From positions 81,490-145,489 of the forward strand of contig UEIF01000004.1 in assembly GCA_900468805.1 (NCBI GenBank): a stretch of 64,000 nt of DNA. Reading direction: 5' to 3'. The notes under the pieces are model-generated. The model ran no database searches and was not told the origin of the DNA. It saw only the letters and a program-made list of their open reading frames with translations. Below, piece by piece: positions 8,165 to 19,418 of this stretch. Both the position numbers and the translations under genes were made by a program. Position 1 is the stretch's first letter. Each line of letters begins with the position of its first letter. The DNA comes from Hyphomicrobiales bacterium. GTDB taxonomy: Bacteria; Pseudomonadota; Alphaproteobacteria; Rhizobiales; Rhizobiaceae.

Positions 8165-9295
8165 TCAGACGGGTTCGAGATCGCCCCTCGCCCATTCCTC
8201 TGTTGTCTCGGCCATGAAATCAGCGAAGCGGCCTTCGGCGATGGCCTTGCGGATGCCCTGCATCAGTTCCTGGTAGTAGTTCAGATTGTGCCAGGAGAGC
8301 AGCATGCCGCCCAGCGCCTCGTTGGCGCGGACCAGGTGGTGGAGATAGGCGCGGGAATAGTCACGCGTTGCCGGGCAGTTCGACTGATCGTCGAGTGGGC
8401 GCATGTCTTCCGCATGCCGGGCATTGCGGATATTGACCTTGCCGCGGCGGGTGAAGGCGAGCCCGTGTCGCCCAGAGCGGGTCGGCATCACGCAATCGAA
8501 CATGTCGATACCGCGTGCCACTGATTTCAGCATATCGTCAGGCGTACCGACGCCCATCAGGTAACGCGGCTTTTCGCCTGGCAGGACGGGAAGTGTCGTT
8601 TCCAGCATTCTCAACATGACATCCTGCGGCTCACCGACGGCAAGACCACCGACGGCATAGCCCTTCAGGTCGAGCTCGGCGAGCTTTTCAGCCGAGCGGA
8701 CACGCAGGGCCGGTATATCGCCGCCTTGCACGATGCCAAACATCGCCTTGCCCGGCTGGTTGCCGAAAGCGACCTTGCAGCGCTCGGCCCAGCGCAACGA
8801 CATTTCCATGGCGCGCTCGATTTCCTTCGGCTCGGCCGGCAGTGCCACGCATTCATCGAGCTGCATCTGGATATCGGAGCCGAGCAGGCCCTGGATTTCG
8901 ATGGAACGCTCCGGCGACATGTGGTGCAGACTGCCGTCGACATGCGACTTGAAGGTCACGCCCTGCTCGTCGAGCTTGCGCAGGCCTGACAGAGACATGA
9001 CCTGGAAACCGCCGGAATCCGTCAGGATCGGGTGTTCCCAGCGGATGAGCTTGTGCAGGCCGCCGAGGCGGGCGACGCGTTCGGCCGTCGGGCGCAGCAT
9101 CAGGTGATAGGTATTGCCGAGGATGATATCGGCACCCGTCTCGCGGACCTGATCGAGATACATTGCCTTGACCGTGCCAACGGTGCCGACCGGCATGAAG
9201 GCCGGCGTGCGGATCGTACCGCGCGGCATGGAAACTTCACCGAGGCGCGCACCGCCATCGGTCTTCTTGATGGTGAACTGGAAGTTCTCGGTCAT
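8165..9295 (-). CDS. tgt: tRNA-guanine transglycosylase (Tgt)
   Basis: Exchanges guanine-34 for preQ1 in GUN-anticodon tRNAs during queuosine synthesis. 376 aa. It carries the active-site stretches [12 protein letters not shown] (catalytic Asp) and [12 protein letters not shown] (nucleophile Asp). The zinc site is odd: where family members have CxCxxC, this protein has S-N-C-P-A-T (residues 305-310), keeping only the middle Cys307; the later ligand His336 (WHNLNYYQ) is kept. Four-base overlap with queA upstream, so the two are co-transcribed. Function is very likely retained, since all substrate-binding motifs are intact. Confidence 0.95.
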   Translation of the reverse strand: MTENFQFTIKKTDGGARLGEVSMPRGTIRTPAFMPVGTVGTVKAMYLDQVRETGADIILGNTYHLMLRPTAERVARLGGLHKLIRWEHPILTDSGGFQVMSLSGLRKLDEQGVTFKSHVDGSLHHMSPERSIEIQGLLGSDIQMQLDECVALPAEPKEIERAMEMSLRWAERCKVAFGNQPGKAMFGIVQGGDIPALRVRSAEKLAELDLKGYAVGGLAVGEPQDVMLRMLETTLPVLPGEKPRYLMGVGTPDDMLKSVARGIDMFDCVMPTRSGRHGLAFTRRGKVNIRNARHAEDMRPLDDQSNCPATRDYSRAYLHHLVRANEALGGMLLSWHNLNYYQELMQGIRKAIAEGRFADFMAETTEEWARGDLEPV

Positions 9296-10377
9296 TTGTC
9301 TTTCCGGAAAAGAAGGCTGGCGTCGCCGTAGGAATAGAAGCGGTAGCCTGTCGAAATGGCATGTTCATAGGCCGCGTGCATGGTGTCGAAACCGCCGAAG
9401 GCCGAGACCAGCATGAAGAGCGTCGAGCGCGGCAGGTGGAAGTTCGTCATGAGGATATCGACCGCCTTGAAGCGGTAGCCGGGCGTGATGAAGATGCCGG
9501 TCGCGCCAGCCCAAGGCTTGATCTCACCGCCCTCTTCGGCAGCGCTCTCGATCAGCCGCAGCGATGTCGTGCCGACGCAGATGATGCGTCCGCCCCTCTC
9601 CCGTACGGCATTCAGCCTCGCAGCGATCTCGGCGCTAACATAGCCGCTTTCGAGATGCATCTTGTGATCGTCGGTATCGTCGGCCTTGACCGGCAGAAAG
9701 GTGCCGGCACCGACATGCAGCGTCACGAAATGCCGTTCGATACCGGCCTCGTCGAGTGCCTCGAACAGATCGGGCGTGAAATGCAGGCCAGCGGTGGGTG
9801 CAGCGACAGCGCCCTCCTCCCGCGCATAAATGGTCTGGTAGTCGGCGCGGTCGCGTTCGTCCTCCGGACGCTTGGCGGCGATATAGGGTGGCAGCGGAAT
9901 ATGGCCGACGCTGGCAATCGCCTCATCGAGCGCCGGGCCGGAGAGATCGAAGGAGAGCGTCACCTCACCCGCTTCGCCCTTTTCCTCGACGGTAGCATCG
10001 AGCGAGCCGAGCATGCAGCTTTCGCCGCCATGGCCGAAGGCGATACGGTCGCCTTCCTTGATGCGTTTTCCGGGCTTGGCGAAGGCCTTCCATTTGTTGG
10101 CGCCGATACGCATGTGGAGTGTGGCCGAAACCTGCTGGCCGCCAGCGCCCTCGCGATGGCGAATGCCTTCAAGCTGGGCTGGAATGACTTTAGTATCGTT
10201 GAAGACCAGCGCATCGCCTGCCCGCAGGAAGGACGGCAGATCGGAGACCTGGTGATCGGAAAGCACTGTCTGCGCATTCGGATCGACGACGAGCAGGCGC
10301 GCGCTATCGCGCGGCTCGGCGGGCCGCAGCGCAATGCGTTCATCCGGCAGGTCGAAATCGAAGAGGTCTACGCGCAT
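9292..10377 (-). CDS. queA: S-adenosylmethionine:tRNA ribosyltransferase-isomerase (QueA)
   Basis: Transfers the ribose moiety of SAM to preQ1-tRNA to form epoxyqueuosine, the step after Tgt. 361 aa, normal length, starting [23 protein letters not shown] with family motifs [30 protein letters not shown] and [13 protein letters not shown]. The stop overlaps the tgt start by 4 bp. A terminator separates it from ppiB upstream, so queA-tgt is probably its own transcript. Cytoplasmic. Confidence 0.96.
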   Translation of the reverse strand: MRVDLFDFDLPDERIALRPAEPRDSARLLVVDPNAQTVLSDHQVSDLPSFLRAGDALVFNDTKVIPAQLEGIRHREGAGGQQVSATLHMRIGANKWKAFAKPGKRIKEGDRIAFGHGGESCMLGSLDATVEEKGEAGEVTLSFDLSGPALDEAIASVGHIPLPPYIAAKRPEDERDRADYQTIYAREEGAVAAPTAGLHFTPDLFEALDEAGIERHFVTLHVGAGTFLPVKADDTDDHKMHLESGYVSAEIAARLNAVRERGGRIICVGTTSLRLIESAAEEGGEIKPWAGATGIFITPGYRFKAVDILMTNFHLPRSTLFMLVSAFGGFDTMHAAYEHAISTGYRFYSYGDASLLFRKDK

Positions 10378-10399
10378 CCAGGCACTTTCAGGTAAAGAG

Positions 10400-10434
10400 A
10401 AACCCGCCCCGCGCTCTCGCGCCTGGGCGGGTTT
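10400..10434 (-). terminator. Rho-independent terminator after ppiB
   Basis: The inverted repeat AAACCCGCCC (10400-10409) / GGGCGGGTTT (10425-10434) has a GC-rich inner region. On the minus strand it is followed by a T-rich run (TTTCTCTTT), 16 bp beyond the ppiB stop. Confidence 0.8.
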
Positions 10435-10449
10435 CAGCAGAAATCACAA

Positions 10450-10959
10450 TCAGACGTCGGCGGCAACCCGCAAGGAGACGATCGAATCCGGATCGGAAAC
10501 GGGTTCGCCCTTCTTGATCTTGTCGATGTTGTCCATGCCTTCGATGACCTGACCCCAGACGGAATACTGCTTGTTCAGCCACGGAGCGTCGGTAAAGCAG
10601 ATGAAGAATTGGGAATTTGCCGAGTTCGGGCTCTGCGAACGGGCCATCGAGCAGGTGCCGCGAACATGCGGCGTTGCGGAGAATTCAGCCTTGAGATCGT
10701 CCTTCGAAGAACCACCCATGCCGGCGCGGCCCGGGTTGAAATTCTCGCCGCCCTTCTTTCCGAATTCCACATCGCCCGTCTGCGCCATGAAGTCGGCGAT
10801 GACGCGGTGGAAGACCACTCCGTCATAGGCCTTCTCGCGCGCGAGTTCCTTGATGCGCTTGACATGCTCGGGCGCGACCTGCGGCAGAAGCTGGATGACA
10901 ACCTTGCCCTTGGTGGTTTCCAGAATGATGGTGTTTTCCGGATCCTTGATCTCGGCCAT
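10450..10959 (-). CDS. ppiB: Cytoplasmic peptidyl-prolyl cis-trans isomerase, cyclophilin type
   Basis: 169 aa, no signal peptide. Cyclophilin active-site stretches are clear: FHRVIADFMAQTGD and a long GTCSMARSQSPNSANSQFFI block, ending GQVIEGMDNIDKIKKGEPV. It catalyses prolyl bond isomerisation during protein folding. It lies directly downstream of a paralogue with a signal peptide (10985-11557), separated by 25 bp, so a tandem duplication gave a cytoplasmic and an exported form. Confidence 0.92.
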   Translation of the reverse strand: MAEIKDPENTIILETTKGKVVIQLLPQVAPEHVKRIKELAREKAYDGVVFHRVIADFMAQTGDVEFGKKGGENFNPGRAGMGGSSKDDLKAEFSATPHVRGTCSMARSQSPNSANSQFFICFTDAPWLNKQYSVWGQVIEGMDNIDKIKKGEPVSDPDSIVSLRVAADV

Positions 10960-10984
10960 TGTCGTTCTCCTTCTCGTCTTGAAC

Positions 10985-11557
10985 TTACTTCTTGCCCATC
11001 GTGACCTTGATCATGCGGTCAGGATTGCTGACTTCGCCGTTCTGGCCTTCGCCCTTCTTGATCTTGTCGACGTTTTCCATACCGGAGACAACCTTGCCGA
11101 CGACCGTGTACTGACCGTTCAGGAAGGAACCGTCTGCAAACATGATGAAGAACTGCGAGTTGGCGGAATTCGGATCCTGCGAGCGTGCCATGCCGACCGT
11201 ACCGCGGACGAAGGGCGTCTTGGAAAATTCAGCCGGGAGGTCGGGCAGATCGGAACCGCCGGTGCCGGCCTGGCTCGCATCAAAGTTCTTTTCCATGTTG
11301 CCGTATTTCACGTCGCCGGTCTGGGCCATGAAGCCGGGGATAACGCGGTGGAAGGCGACATTGTCGTACTCGCCCTTCTTCACCAGCGCCTCGATCTGCG
11401 CAACGTGCTTCGGTGCGACATCAGGCATCAGTTGAATAACGACCGGGCCGCTCTTCAACTGGATGGTCACGTAGTGATCGGCAGCCTGCGCAAGAGCGTC
11501 GCCCGCGAAGGAGGCGAGATAGAGCACGCCGGCAAATGCAAGATAAAAGAGTTTCAT
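10985..11557 (-). CDS. ppiA: Periplasmic peptidyl-prolyl cis-trans isomerase, cyclophilin type
   Basis: 190 aa. The N-terminus MKLFYLAFAGVLYLASFAG is a Sec signal peptide with a likely cut after DALAQA, so the enzyme works in the periplasm. Core motifs FHRVIPGFMAQTGD and MARSQDPNSANSQFFIMF match its downstream cytoplasmic paralogue closely. It is 26 bp downstream of coaD on the same strand and probably in one transcript coaD-ppiA-ppiB that ends at the terminator near 10434. Confidence 0.92.
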   Translation of the reverse strand: MKLFYLAFAGVLYLASFAGDALAQAADHYVTIQLKSGPVVIQLMPDVAPKHVAQIEALVKKGEYDNVAFHRVIPGFMAQTGDVKYGNMEKNFDASQAGTGGSDLPDLPAEFSKTPFVRGTVGMARSQDPNSANSQFFIMFADGSFLNGQYTVVGKVVSGMENVDKIKKGEGQNGEVSNPDRMIKVTMGKK

Positions 11558-11583
11558 GTGAGCTCCGTTGAGGCGATGCCGCC

Positions 11584-12078
11584 TTAGGCTTTGCGCTTGG
11601 ATTTCAGGGCTTGCAAGACGGCGGCCGGCACGAAGGCACTGACATCTCCACCCATGGCTGCGATCTGTCGCACCAATGTGGCGGTAATAGGCCGCGAGGC
11701 CGTGCCTGCCGGCAGAAAGATGGTCTGGATATCGGGCGCCATCTGCCGATTCATGCCGGCCATCTGCATTTCGTAGTCGAGATCAGTGCCATCGCGCAGG
11801 CCGCGGATCAGAAGGCTTGCGCCATGCTCGCGCGCGGCGTCGACCACAAGGTTATCAAAAGAGACGACGGCAATATGCCCGCTCTTTTCCGGCAGTACTT
11901 CGCCCAGCGAGGCGCGGATCAGCTCTGCCTTTTCCTCAAAAGAGAAGAGCGGCGCCTTGCCGGGGTGGATGCCGATCGCGACGATCACTTTCTCGGCGAC
12001 GTTCAGCGCCTGCACCAGCACGTCGACGTGTCCATTGGTGATCGGGTCGAAGGACCCCGGATAGAAAGCTGTCGTCAT
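11584..12078 (-). CDS. coaD: Phosphopantetheine adenylyltransferase (CoaD)
   Basis: Fourth step of coenzyme A synthesis: 4'-phosphopantetheine + ATP gives dephospho-CoA. 164 aa, family length. The nucleotidyltransferase motif [14 protein letters not shown] sits at residues 6-19; [22 protein letters not shown] binds substrate. The usual C-terminal ISSS loop reads [12 protein letters not shown]. It is the first gene of a minus-strand group with two cyclophilins. Confidence 0.95.
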   Translation of the reverse strand: MTTAFYPGSFDPITNGHVDVLVQALNVAEKVIVAIGIHPGKAPLFSFEEKAELIRASLGEVLPEKSGHIAVVSFDNLVVDAAREHGASLLIRGLRDGTDLDYEMQMAGMNRQMAPDIQTIFLPAGTASRPITATLVRQIAAMGGDVSAFVPAAVLQALKSKRKA

Positions 12079-12157
12079 ATGGCCCGGCCGTTCGTTTGAC
12101 GCCTTTTGTCATGGAAGCCGTCTTCCCGCAAGTTATTTAGCCACGCTGCCAGTGCTG

Positions 12158-12196
12158 CTGAACGATGAATGAACGGCACGTTCAAGACCGTTTCAG
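12158..12196. promoter_or_regulatory. 39-bp nested palindromic motif, copy A
   Basis: Four half-sites sit in strict two-fold symmetry: CTGAA-N7-TGAAC-N5-RTTCA-N7-TTCAG. Half-site spacing is about 11-12 bp, one helical turn, so all face the same side of DNA. The following bases are AGATACG or similar in both copies. It ends 77 bp before the ATG of the first small membrane protein (12274). The symmetry and the exact duplicate at 12439 are seen; a regulatory role is inferred. Confidence 0.65.
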
Positions 12197-12273
12197 ATAC
12201 GATCTGCTTTACTCAGGCTATCAACACAGCCGCTGCCGGTCCCGGTGGCGGTCCTCCCGGAAAGACTGAGATC

Positions 12274-12435
12274 ATGCTGATCGTCCTTATCGCAATAGCC
12301 GTTATTTTTTCGCTGCTTACGGAGCTTTTCTACGGTTATCTCGCAGATCGGCATCAGCTCGGCTGGGTGCGCCCGGAAGTCAACGAACATGCGGCCATCG
12401 TGCGTCAGCTTGGCCATATGCGCCAACCGGTTTGA
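12274..12435 (+). CDS. Small single-pass membrane protein
   Basis: 53 aa if it starts at the ATG at 12274, with GGAAAG 9 nt upstream; the open frame extends to 12169, but that start lies inside a regulatory motif. The sequence begins MLIVLIAIAVIFSLLTELFYG, one clear membrane helix, then a charged tail (YLADRHQLGWVRPEVNEHAA). I do not recognise a family. It is the first of three short membrane proteins in a row on the plus strand, each with its own upstream signals. Confidence 0.6.
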   Translation: MLIVLIAIAVIFSLLTELFYGYLADRHQLGWVRPEVNEHAAIVRQLGHMRQPV

Positions 12436-12438
12436 ATT

Positions 12439-12477
12439 CTGAACGGCAGATGAACACGGTATTCAAGGTCGCTTCAG
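12439..12477. promoter_or_regulatory. 39-bp nested palindromic motif, copy B
   Basis: Same geometry as the copy at 12158: CTGAA-N7-TGAAC-N5-RTTCA-N7-TTCAG, with each half-site at the identical offset. Between copies the spacer bases differ (about 25 of 39 positions agree), which argues for a selected binding site rather than recent duplication. It begins 4 bp after the stop of the small gene before it and ends 110 bp before the next small gene. Confidence 0.65.
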
Positions 12478-12587
12478 ATCACGGTTGTTAAACACCCCGC
12501 CAACATCCGGCGGGAACCAATTTAAGACGGATGCGTTCAATGATCGACACATATGAGATGCGGAAGCGCGGCAGGAAGGGGATTAAG

Positions 12588-12749
12588 ATGCCTGGCAAGA
12601 TCACCATGATTAACATGCTCTGGATGGTAATGATTACGGGCATGCTGACTGCCACAATCGCTCTCTATGACAATCAAAAGGTCGATGCCTCCAAGGTATA
12701 TGGTCCGTTCGCTTCGGCTCGCGCCGCAAGCGTTCTCGGCCAGTACTGA
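12588..12749 (+). CDS. Small single-pass membrane protein
   Basis: 53 aa from the ATG at 12588, which has a strong ribosome site (GGAAGGGG, 7 nt before). MPGKITMINMLWMVMITG begins a hydrophobic helix to about residue 25, then a polar tail (DNQKVDASKVYGPFASARAA). The frame is open up to 12531, but the first residues there lack a ribosome site. No family recognised. It probably shares a message with the 44-aa gene 39 bp downstream. Confidence 0.6.
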   Translation: MPGKITMINMLWMVMITGMLTATIALYDNQKVDASKVYGPFASARAASVLGQY

Positions 12750-12788
12750 GGGGCGTGAACGCAACTCCCCACAGAAAGGAACGCCACC

Positions 12789-12923
12789 ATGTTCACGATC
12801 CTGACAGTTCTTACTGCACTCATCAGCATCATGTTCATAGTGTCCGTGACTTCGACGATTTCCGCGCTGCGCCGTGAGAGCGAGGAAGTGAAGTCGCTGA
12901 ACGAGAAGCACAGCACTTTCTAG
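12789..12923 (+). CDS. Very small membrane protein (44 aa)
   Basis: An ATG at 12789 opens 44 codons ending TAG at 12921-12923. AAAGGA (12775-12780) lies 8 nt before it. The product is MFTILTVLTALISIMFIVSV (membrane helix) followed by a strongly charged helix (ALRRESEEVKSLNEKHSTF). A good terminator follows. Coding is supported by the ribosome site, amphipathic design and position after another small membrane gene, not by homology I can name. Confidence 0.55.
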   Translation: MFTILTVLTALISIMFIVSVTSTISALRRESEEVKSLNEKHSTF

Positions 12924-12954
12924 GCTATCCTCCCGGAGCAATAACAGCGAATAC

Positions 12955-12984
12955 AAAGCCGGATGTTCTGCGTCCGGCTTTTTC
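12955..12984. terminator. Terminator between the small-protein genes and the convergent operon
   Basis: AAGCCGGA (12956-12963) pairs with TCCGGCTT (12973-12980) around a 9-nt loop, followed by TTTTTC on the plus strand and TTTG on the minus. It lies 32 bp after the 44-aa gene and directly after the stop of the minus-strand gene at 12986, so it probably serves both. Confidence 0.8.
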
Positions 12985-12985
12985 G

Positions 12986-13291
12986 TCAAGTCGAAGCTGC
13001 AGGGCGAAGTGCCAGACAGCCGCTCTTCCGTAGCGGCAACACAAGAATGGCGCCTCTGCCGTAGAGCGCGCGGACATAGTCGGAGCGCTCGCTCGTCACC
13101 ACGACGTAACCCCTGCCCCATTGAAGGATGGAGACACCTTCTGGCAACGCGCCGGGCTTTATACCGCGGGCACTGAAGACCATGGCGGCCGGCGCCTCGC
13201 CCGTTGCCGCAAAGACGAGCGCAAACAGCGCGAAGACTGCGGCAACGACCGCTATCGCAAAGCCCGTCCTGCGTGCCAAACGTGCCATCAT
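12986..13291 (-). CDS. Hypothetical small exported or membrane-anchored protein
   Basis: 101 aa. There is an N-terminal hydrophobic segment (residues 10-30, FAIAVVAAVFALFALVFAAT) that is either a signal peptide or an anchor. The rest is a small domain with GYVVVTSERSDYVRALYGRG and a single Cys near the end. No family recognised. It is 20 bp downstream of the gene ending at 13312 and last in a four-gene operon headed by the FAD oxidase at 16296. Confidence 0.65.
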   Translation of the reverse strand: MMARLARRTGFAIAVVAAVFALFALVFAATGEAPAAMVFSARGIKPGALPEGVSILQWGRGYVVVTSERSDYVRALYGRGAILVLPLRKSGCLALRPAAST

Positions 13292-13311
13292 ACCATCGCG
13301 TGCCCCATGCC

Positions 13312-14388
13312 TCAGAAGTCAAATATATGCTCAAGGCCGGGATCAGCAATCTGCCGTTCCCGCAGCAGAGGCGCGAGATCTGCCATTTTGACCGACAGAA
13401 GCAGGCGGTCACTGTCAAACCCGGTGTGTGGTAGGCGCGTGATCACCTCACCGGGCAGATTGTTCTGTTGCGAACCTGAGGGTACCGTCAGAGACACCAT
13501 GATGTCGTCATTGCCGGCAATCTCGCGGATTGAACCGCCCGCCCTGGCGATCTTCGAAAGGATATGAGTGAAGCGGTCATATCGGGGCGTCTCGATCACG
13601 ACACCATCTGCGCTTTCCGAAACGATCGATACGTCCGGTATTGCAGCAAACGCTGATGTCGGCAGCCCCGATACGACGGAGCGGATCGTCAGCTTAGCCT
13701 CACCGGTCGCGGCCACGGCATTGGCGATCATGCCGGCATAAGCGATTTTGGCATGCCATTCGCCGCCAATCGCCAACCGGCGTTCCCAGCCTCGCAGCGG
13801 CGCTTCCACGGGTGCGGCCCAAAGCCGGTCGATCCAGGGTTGGAAAGGATATTTGTACCACGGGGTCTGGCGCATAAAGGCAGCGTAGTCGATCGCCATA
13901 TCGCGGGCGACAAGATCCTGCGGCGTCTTTCCTCTGCCGCGCCAGAGCGCGAAAATGTGACCGATCGTTTCCTCGTAGGTGGCCTTCATGCCCATTTCGA
14001 GCGTGAAGCTGACGCCGATGGTGGCGATCATCATTCGGGTTTCTGTATCGGCACCACCGTGGCGGTCGGCTATCCGCGTCAGCGCACAGTCGGCCACCCA
14101 GAAATCCTTCACGCTGGAAAGATAGCCGAAGCCATGTTCATCACCCGTCTTCAGGGTCTCGGCCAGGCCGTCATAAGCGTAGACGATATGCCATTCCGGA
14201 TAGGTTAGATAGGTATTCGCCTCCTGCCGCCGGAATTCGGGATCCGATATCAGCGGCAGGTAATTATCCGCTTCAGGATCGGCATGGCAGAAGGTTTCGA
14301 CATAGGCAGCGGGGCTCAGCAGCAGAAGGATGGCGACAACGAGAACCGCGAGCGTCCAGCCGATGATTTTCAGAAACCGCCGCATCAT
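13312..14388 (-). CDS. Uncharacterised membrane-anchored protein
   Basis: 358 aa from ATGATG at 14388; its ATG overlaps the stop of the upstream gene (ATGA). Residues 5-28 form one membrane helix (IIGWTLAVLVVAILLLLSP), then a large exported domain that starts with CHADPEADNYLPLISDPEFR and contains YPEWHIVYAYDGLAE and GVSFTLEMGMKATYEETIG. I do not recognise a named family. The longer frame up to 14796 is a shadow of the upstream gene. Operon neighbours suggest an envelope role with the lactone-oxidase-like enzyme, but that is inference. Confidence 0.75.
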   Translation of the reverse strand: MMRRFLKIIGWTLAVLVVAILLLLSPAAYVETFCHADPEADNYLPLISDPEFRRQEANTYLTYPEWHIVYAYDGLAETLKTGDEHGFGYLSSVKDFWVADCALTRIADRHGGADTETRMMIATIGVSFTLEMGMKATYEETIGHIFALWRGRGKTPQDLVARDMAIDYAAFMRQTPWYKYPFQPWIDRLWAAPVEAPLRGWERRLAIGGEWHAKIAYAGMIANAVAATGEAKLTIRSVVSGLPTSAFAAIPDVSIVSESADGVVIETPRYDRFTHILSKIARAGGSIREIAGNDDIMVSLTVPSGSQQNNLPGEVITRLPHTGFDSDRLLLSVKMADLAPLLRERQIADPGLEHIFDF

Positions 14389-14792
14389 GGCGCCTCGCGG
14401 CGGAAGATATAGCTGGACCCGATCGCGACACCGCCAAGAAAGAGATGCGGCAGGTTGGCGAGAATCTTGAACGTGATGGGTAGGTTCTGAATGCCGTAGT
14501 TGACGATACCGAGGTCGAGATAGCCCGACCCGGTGATCAGCCCAAGCAGACCATCGCCGAAATAGAGCAGGCCGAAATAGAAAAGGAAGTTTCGGGACGC
14601 GCGGGCCGACAGGAACGCCGCTATGCCCGCCCAGGCGGCAGAGGCAAGGTGCAGGCTGTCGTCGTAGATATCCAGTGCGAAGATACCGAAGGCTCGCCCT
14701 TCCGCATCCGTCAGTCCCGGAATGTAATTCAACGCCGCCGCAAAGAGCAGAGCCACGGTGTAAAGCACAGCAATAAGCCGAAGCCTGGACAT
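14385..14792 (-). CDS. Four-helix integral membrane protein, DUF4383-like
   Basis: 135 aa. About four membrane helices; DDSLHLASAAWAG is reminiscent of the DUF4383 pattern, and an N-terminal RLIAVLYTVALLFAAALNYIPG is typical of small inner-membrane proteins. The AGGAGG ribosome site overlaps the TAG stop of the upstream oxidase, so translation is coupled. Function unknown. The family call is tentative. Confidence 0.7.
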   Translation of the reverse strand: MSRLRLIAVLYTVALLFAAALNYIPGLTDAEGRAFGIFALDIYDDSLHLASAAWAGIAAFLSARASRNFLFYFGLLYFGDGLLGLITGSGYLDLGIVNYGIQNLPITFKILANLPHLFLGGVAIGSSYIFRREAP

Positions 14793-14802
14793 GCAATTCC
14801 TC

Positions 14803-16296
14803 CTAGAGGCTTCCGAGATATCGATCCCAGAAATGATTGCGGAAAATCAGACCGGGATCCAGCCGGCGCTTGGCCGCTACAAACTCCGGAGCGCGCGGAT
14901 AAGCACGGACAAACTGATCCTGCCGGGCATGCGGCCGGTACGGCAGATAGTAACTGCCGCCAATATCAAGCACGCGCTCGATCAGCGCTTCGGTCATCCT
15001 CTGCATATCGGCCTCGCCTCTGACGGTCTTTTCCTGAGAGAAGAGCATGACGGCGGCAATGCGAGGCTCCGTAGCGTAAGCCAGTACGCTGTCGCGGTCT
15101 GTATTCACGTAGCGCAACGTGATGTTCAGGAGCTGCTGATAGGACGCTGGAATGACATCCCGGCAGGCCGCAACGAAATCGGCAAAGCGCAATGGCGAAA
15201 CGAAATATTCGTGCAGGATGTCGGTGCGGAAGGGGTTGCGATCATCGAGCGTGATGACGGGTTCGTTCATCAGGCTGTTGCGTGTCGACTGCGCTGATAT
15301 CGACGGATTGACGACAGCCTCGGTCCACCAGCGAAGATGTTTGGCCGTATCCCAACCGAGCTGTGCTCGGAAGATTTCACGCGAAACGTGGCTGATGAAA
15401 CCGGAGCCGGAGGCCGGAGGAATATTCGTCTGGTCAGCAGTGGCGCGATAGGTGATCAGCAGCGCATCTTCAGAAAAGCGGTCGAGCGAAATATCCATAC
15501 GGCCGTAAGCCATATTGATCGAGCCGTCGCTCGCCAACAGCTCGGCAAAACGCCGTCCGAGATCCTCTCCGGGCAGATGCTCAAAGGTCGGCTGCAACAG
15601 CACATTTGGCACCATATCGAGCTCGAGTTCGGTAATGACGCCGAAAAGGCCGTACCCGCCCATGGCGTGATTGAAGAGTTCGGCATTCTCACTCCGCGAG
15701 CAGGTCAGCAGATTGCCGTCCGCCGTCATCATACTGATGGAGCGGACTGTGCTGCCGCACGCGCTGAAGGGAACCGGCCAGCCATGGGCGTTGACCGAAA
15801 AGGTGCTGGCAACGCCGAAGTCATTGTTGGACTGCATGACGGCGGGCGAAAAGCCTATCGCATCGAGCTTGGAGATGATCGTCGACCAGCGCGTGCCGGC
15901 GGCGACACGATAAGTCTTGGCGGCCGTATCCGCCTCCAGCCAATCCTGATCCAGCGTCAGAGCCGTACCGTTTTCGGCGAGGCTCTGGCCGCCCATCGAA
16001 TGGCGTGCGGCGCTGGCGATGAAGGGCCTGTTGGCCTTGACCGCCTCGGCAAGTGCCGCGCGCAACTGGCCGATCATCGCCTCCTGCGGCGGCTCCTTCA
16101 CCGTCAGATGTGCGGCGACCCGCGTCGGCGTCAGCTCTCCCGCATCATTGAGAATGGTCGTTGGGTCTTCAAGGGGAGGTTCCGCTGGAAAGGCCGGTCC
16201 CGGATCGCTTTGCGGCTGAAGCAGGAAACGCCCCGCCGCAACACCGGCTGCGGCCGAAATACCGGCGAGCACCCCGCGCCTTGTCCACTTGCCCAT
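14803..16296 (-). CDS. Tat-exported FAD-linked oxidase, aldonolactone-oxidase-like
   Basis: 497 aa. The N-terminus WTRRGVLAGISAAAGVAAG is a twin-arginine signal, so a folded FAD protein is exported to the periplasm. The PCMH-type FAD domain (about residues 75-250) has RPFIASAARHSMGGQS and TFSVNAHGWPVPF; the C-terminal half ends with the D-arabinono-lactone-oxidase-like stretch PYRPHARQDQFVRAYP and LDPGLIFRNHFWDRYL. The substrate may be a sugar lactone or polyol; unknown. First gene of a four-gene operon with three uncharacterised membrane proteins. It follows the gyrA terminator, so it needs its own promoter in 16297-16341. Confidence 0.8.
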   Translation of the reverse strand: MGKWTRRGVLAGISAAAGVAAGRFLLQPQSDPGPAFPAEPPLEDPTTILNDAGELTPTRVAAHLTVKEPPQEAMIGQLRAALAEAVKANRPFIASAARHSMGGQSLAENGTALTLDQDWLEADTAAKTYRVAAGTRWSTIISKLDAIGFSPAVMQSNNDFGVASTFSVNAHGWPVPFSACGSTVRSISMMTADGNLLTCSRSENAELFNHAMGGYGLFGVITELELDMVPNVLLQPTFEHLPGEDLGRRFAELLASDGSINMAYGRMDISLDRFSEDALLITYRATADQTNIPPASGSGFISHVSREIFRAQLGWDTAKHLRWWTEAVVNPSISAQSTRNSLMNEPVITLDDRNPFRTDILHEYFVSPLRFADFVAACRDVIPASYQQLLNITLRYVNTDRDSVLAYATEPRIAAVMLFSQEKTVRGEADMQRMTEALIERVLDIGGSYYLPYRPHARQDQFVRAYPRAPEFVAAKRRLDPGLIFRNHFWDRYLGSL

Positions 16297-16341
16297 AACA
16301 TTCCCCCTCCGGATGAATCGGCAAGTCCTTCATAGCGCAAT

Positions 16342-16370
16342 AAAAAACCGGGCGGCAGGGGCCGCCCGGT
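16342..16370 (-). terminator. Rho-independent terminator of gyrA
   Basis: On the minus strand a 10-bp stem (ACCGGGCGGC / GCCGCCCGGT) with a short loop is followed by TTTTTTA. It lies 21 bp beyond the gyrA stop. Confidence 0.92.
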
Positions 16371-16391
16371 CTGCAATGAGAAAGTGCTGAA

Positions 16392-19193
<2,802 letters not shown>

Positions 19194-19418
19194 AACGGTT
19201 CACGTTCTCTTCTAGAATCACTTGAAGATTTATAGCGGAAAGCCTGTTCCCGCGCCAATTTAGCCAGGGGTTTTGAACAGGCTTTTGCGGTCGAAAGAGG
19301 GCAAATCGCGCCATTTGCCCGTGGGTAGGAGACAATCAGCGATCATGCATTTGCCAAATCGGAAGCCGCACATCACAATCATCAAAAACAAGCATCTATA
19401 TGGGGTTTTGGAGAAGCG

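Noticed and set aside
12169..12273. Longer start (ATG at 12169) for the first small membrane protein
   Set aside because: That ATG lies inside the nested palindrome and its first 35 residues are low-complexity; the ATG at 12274 has a ribosome site just before a membrane helix.
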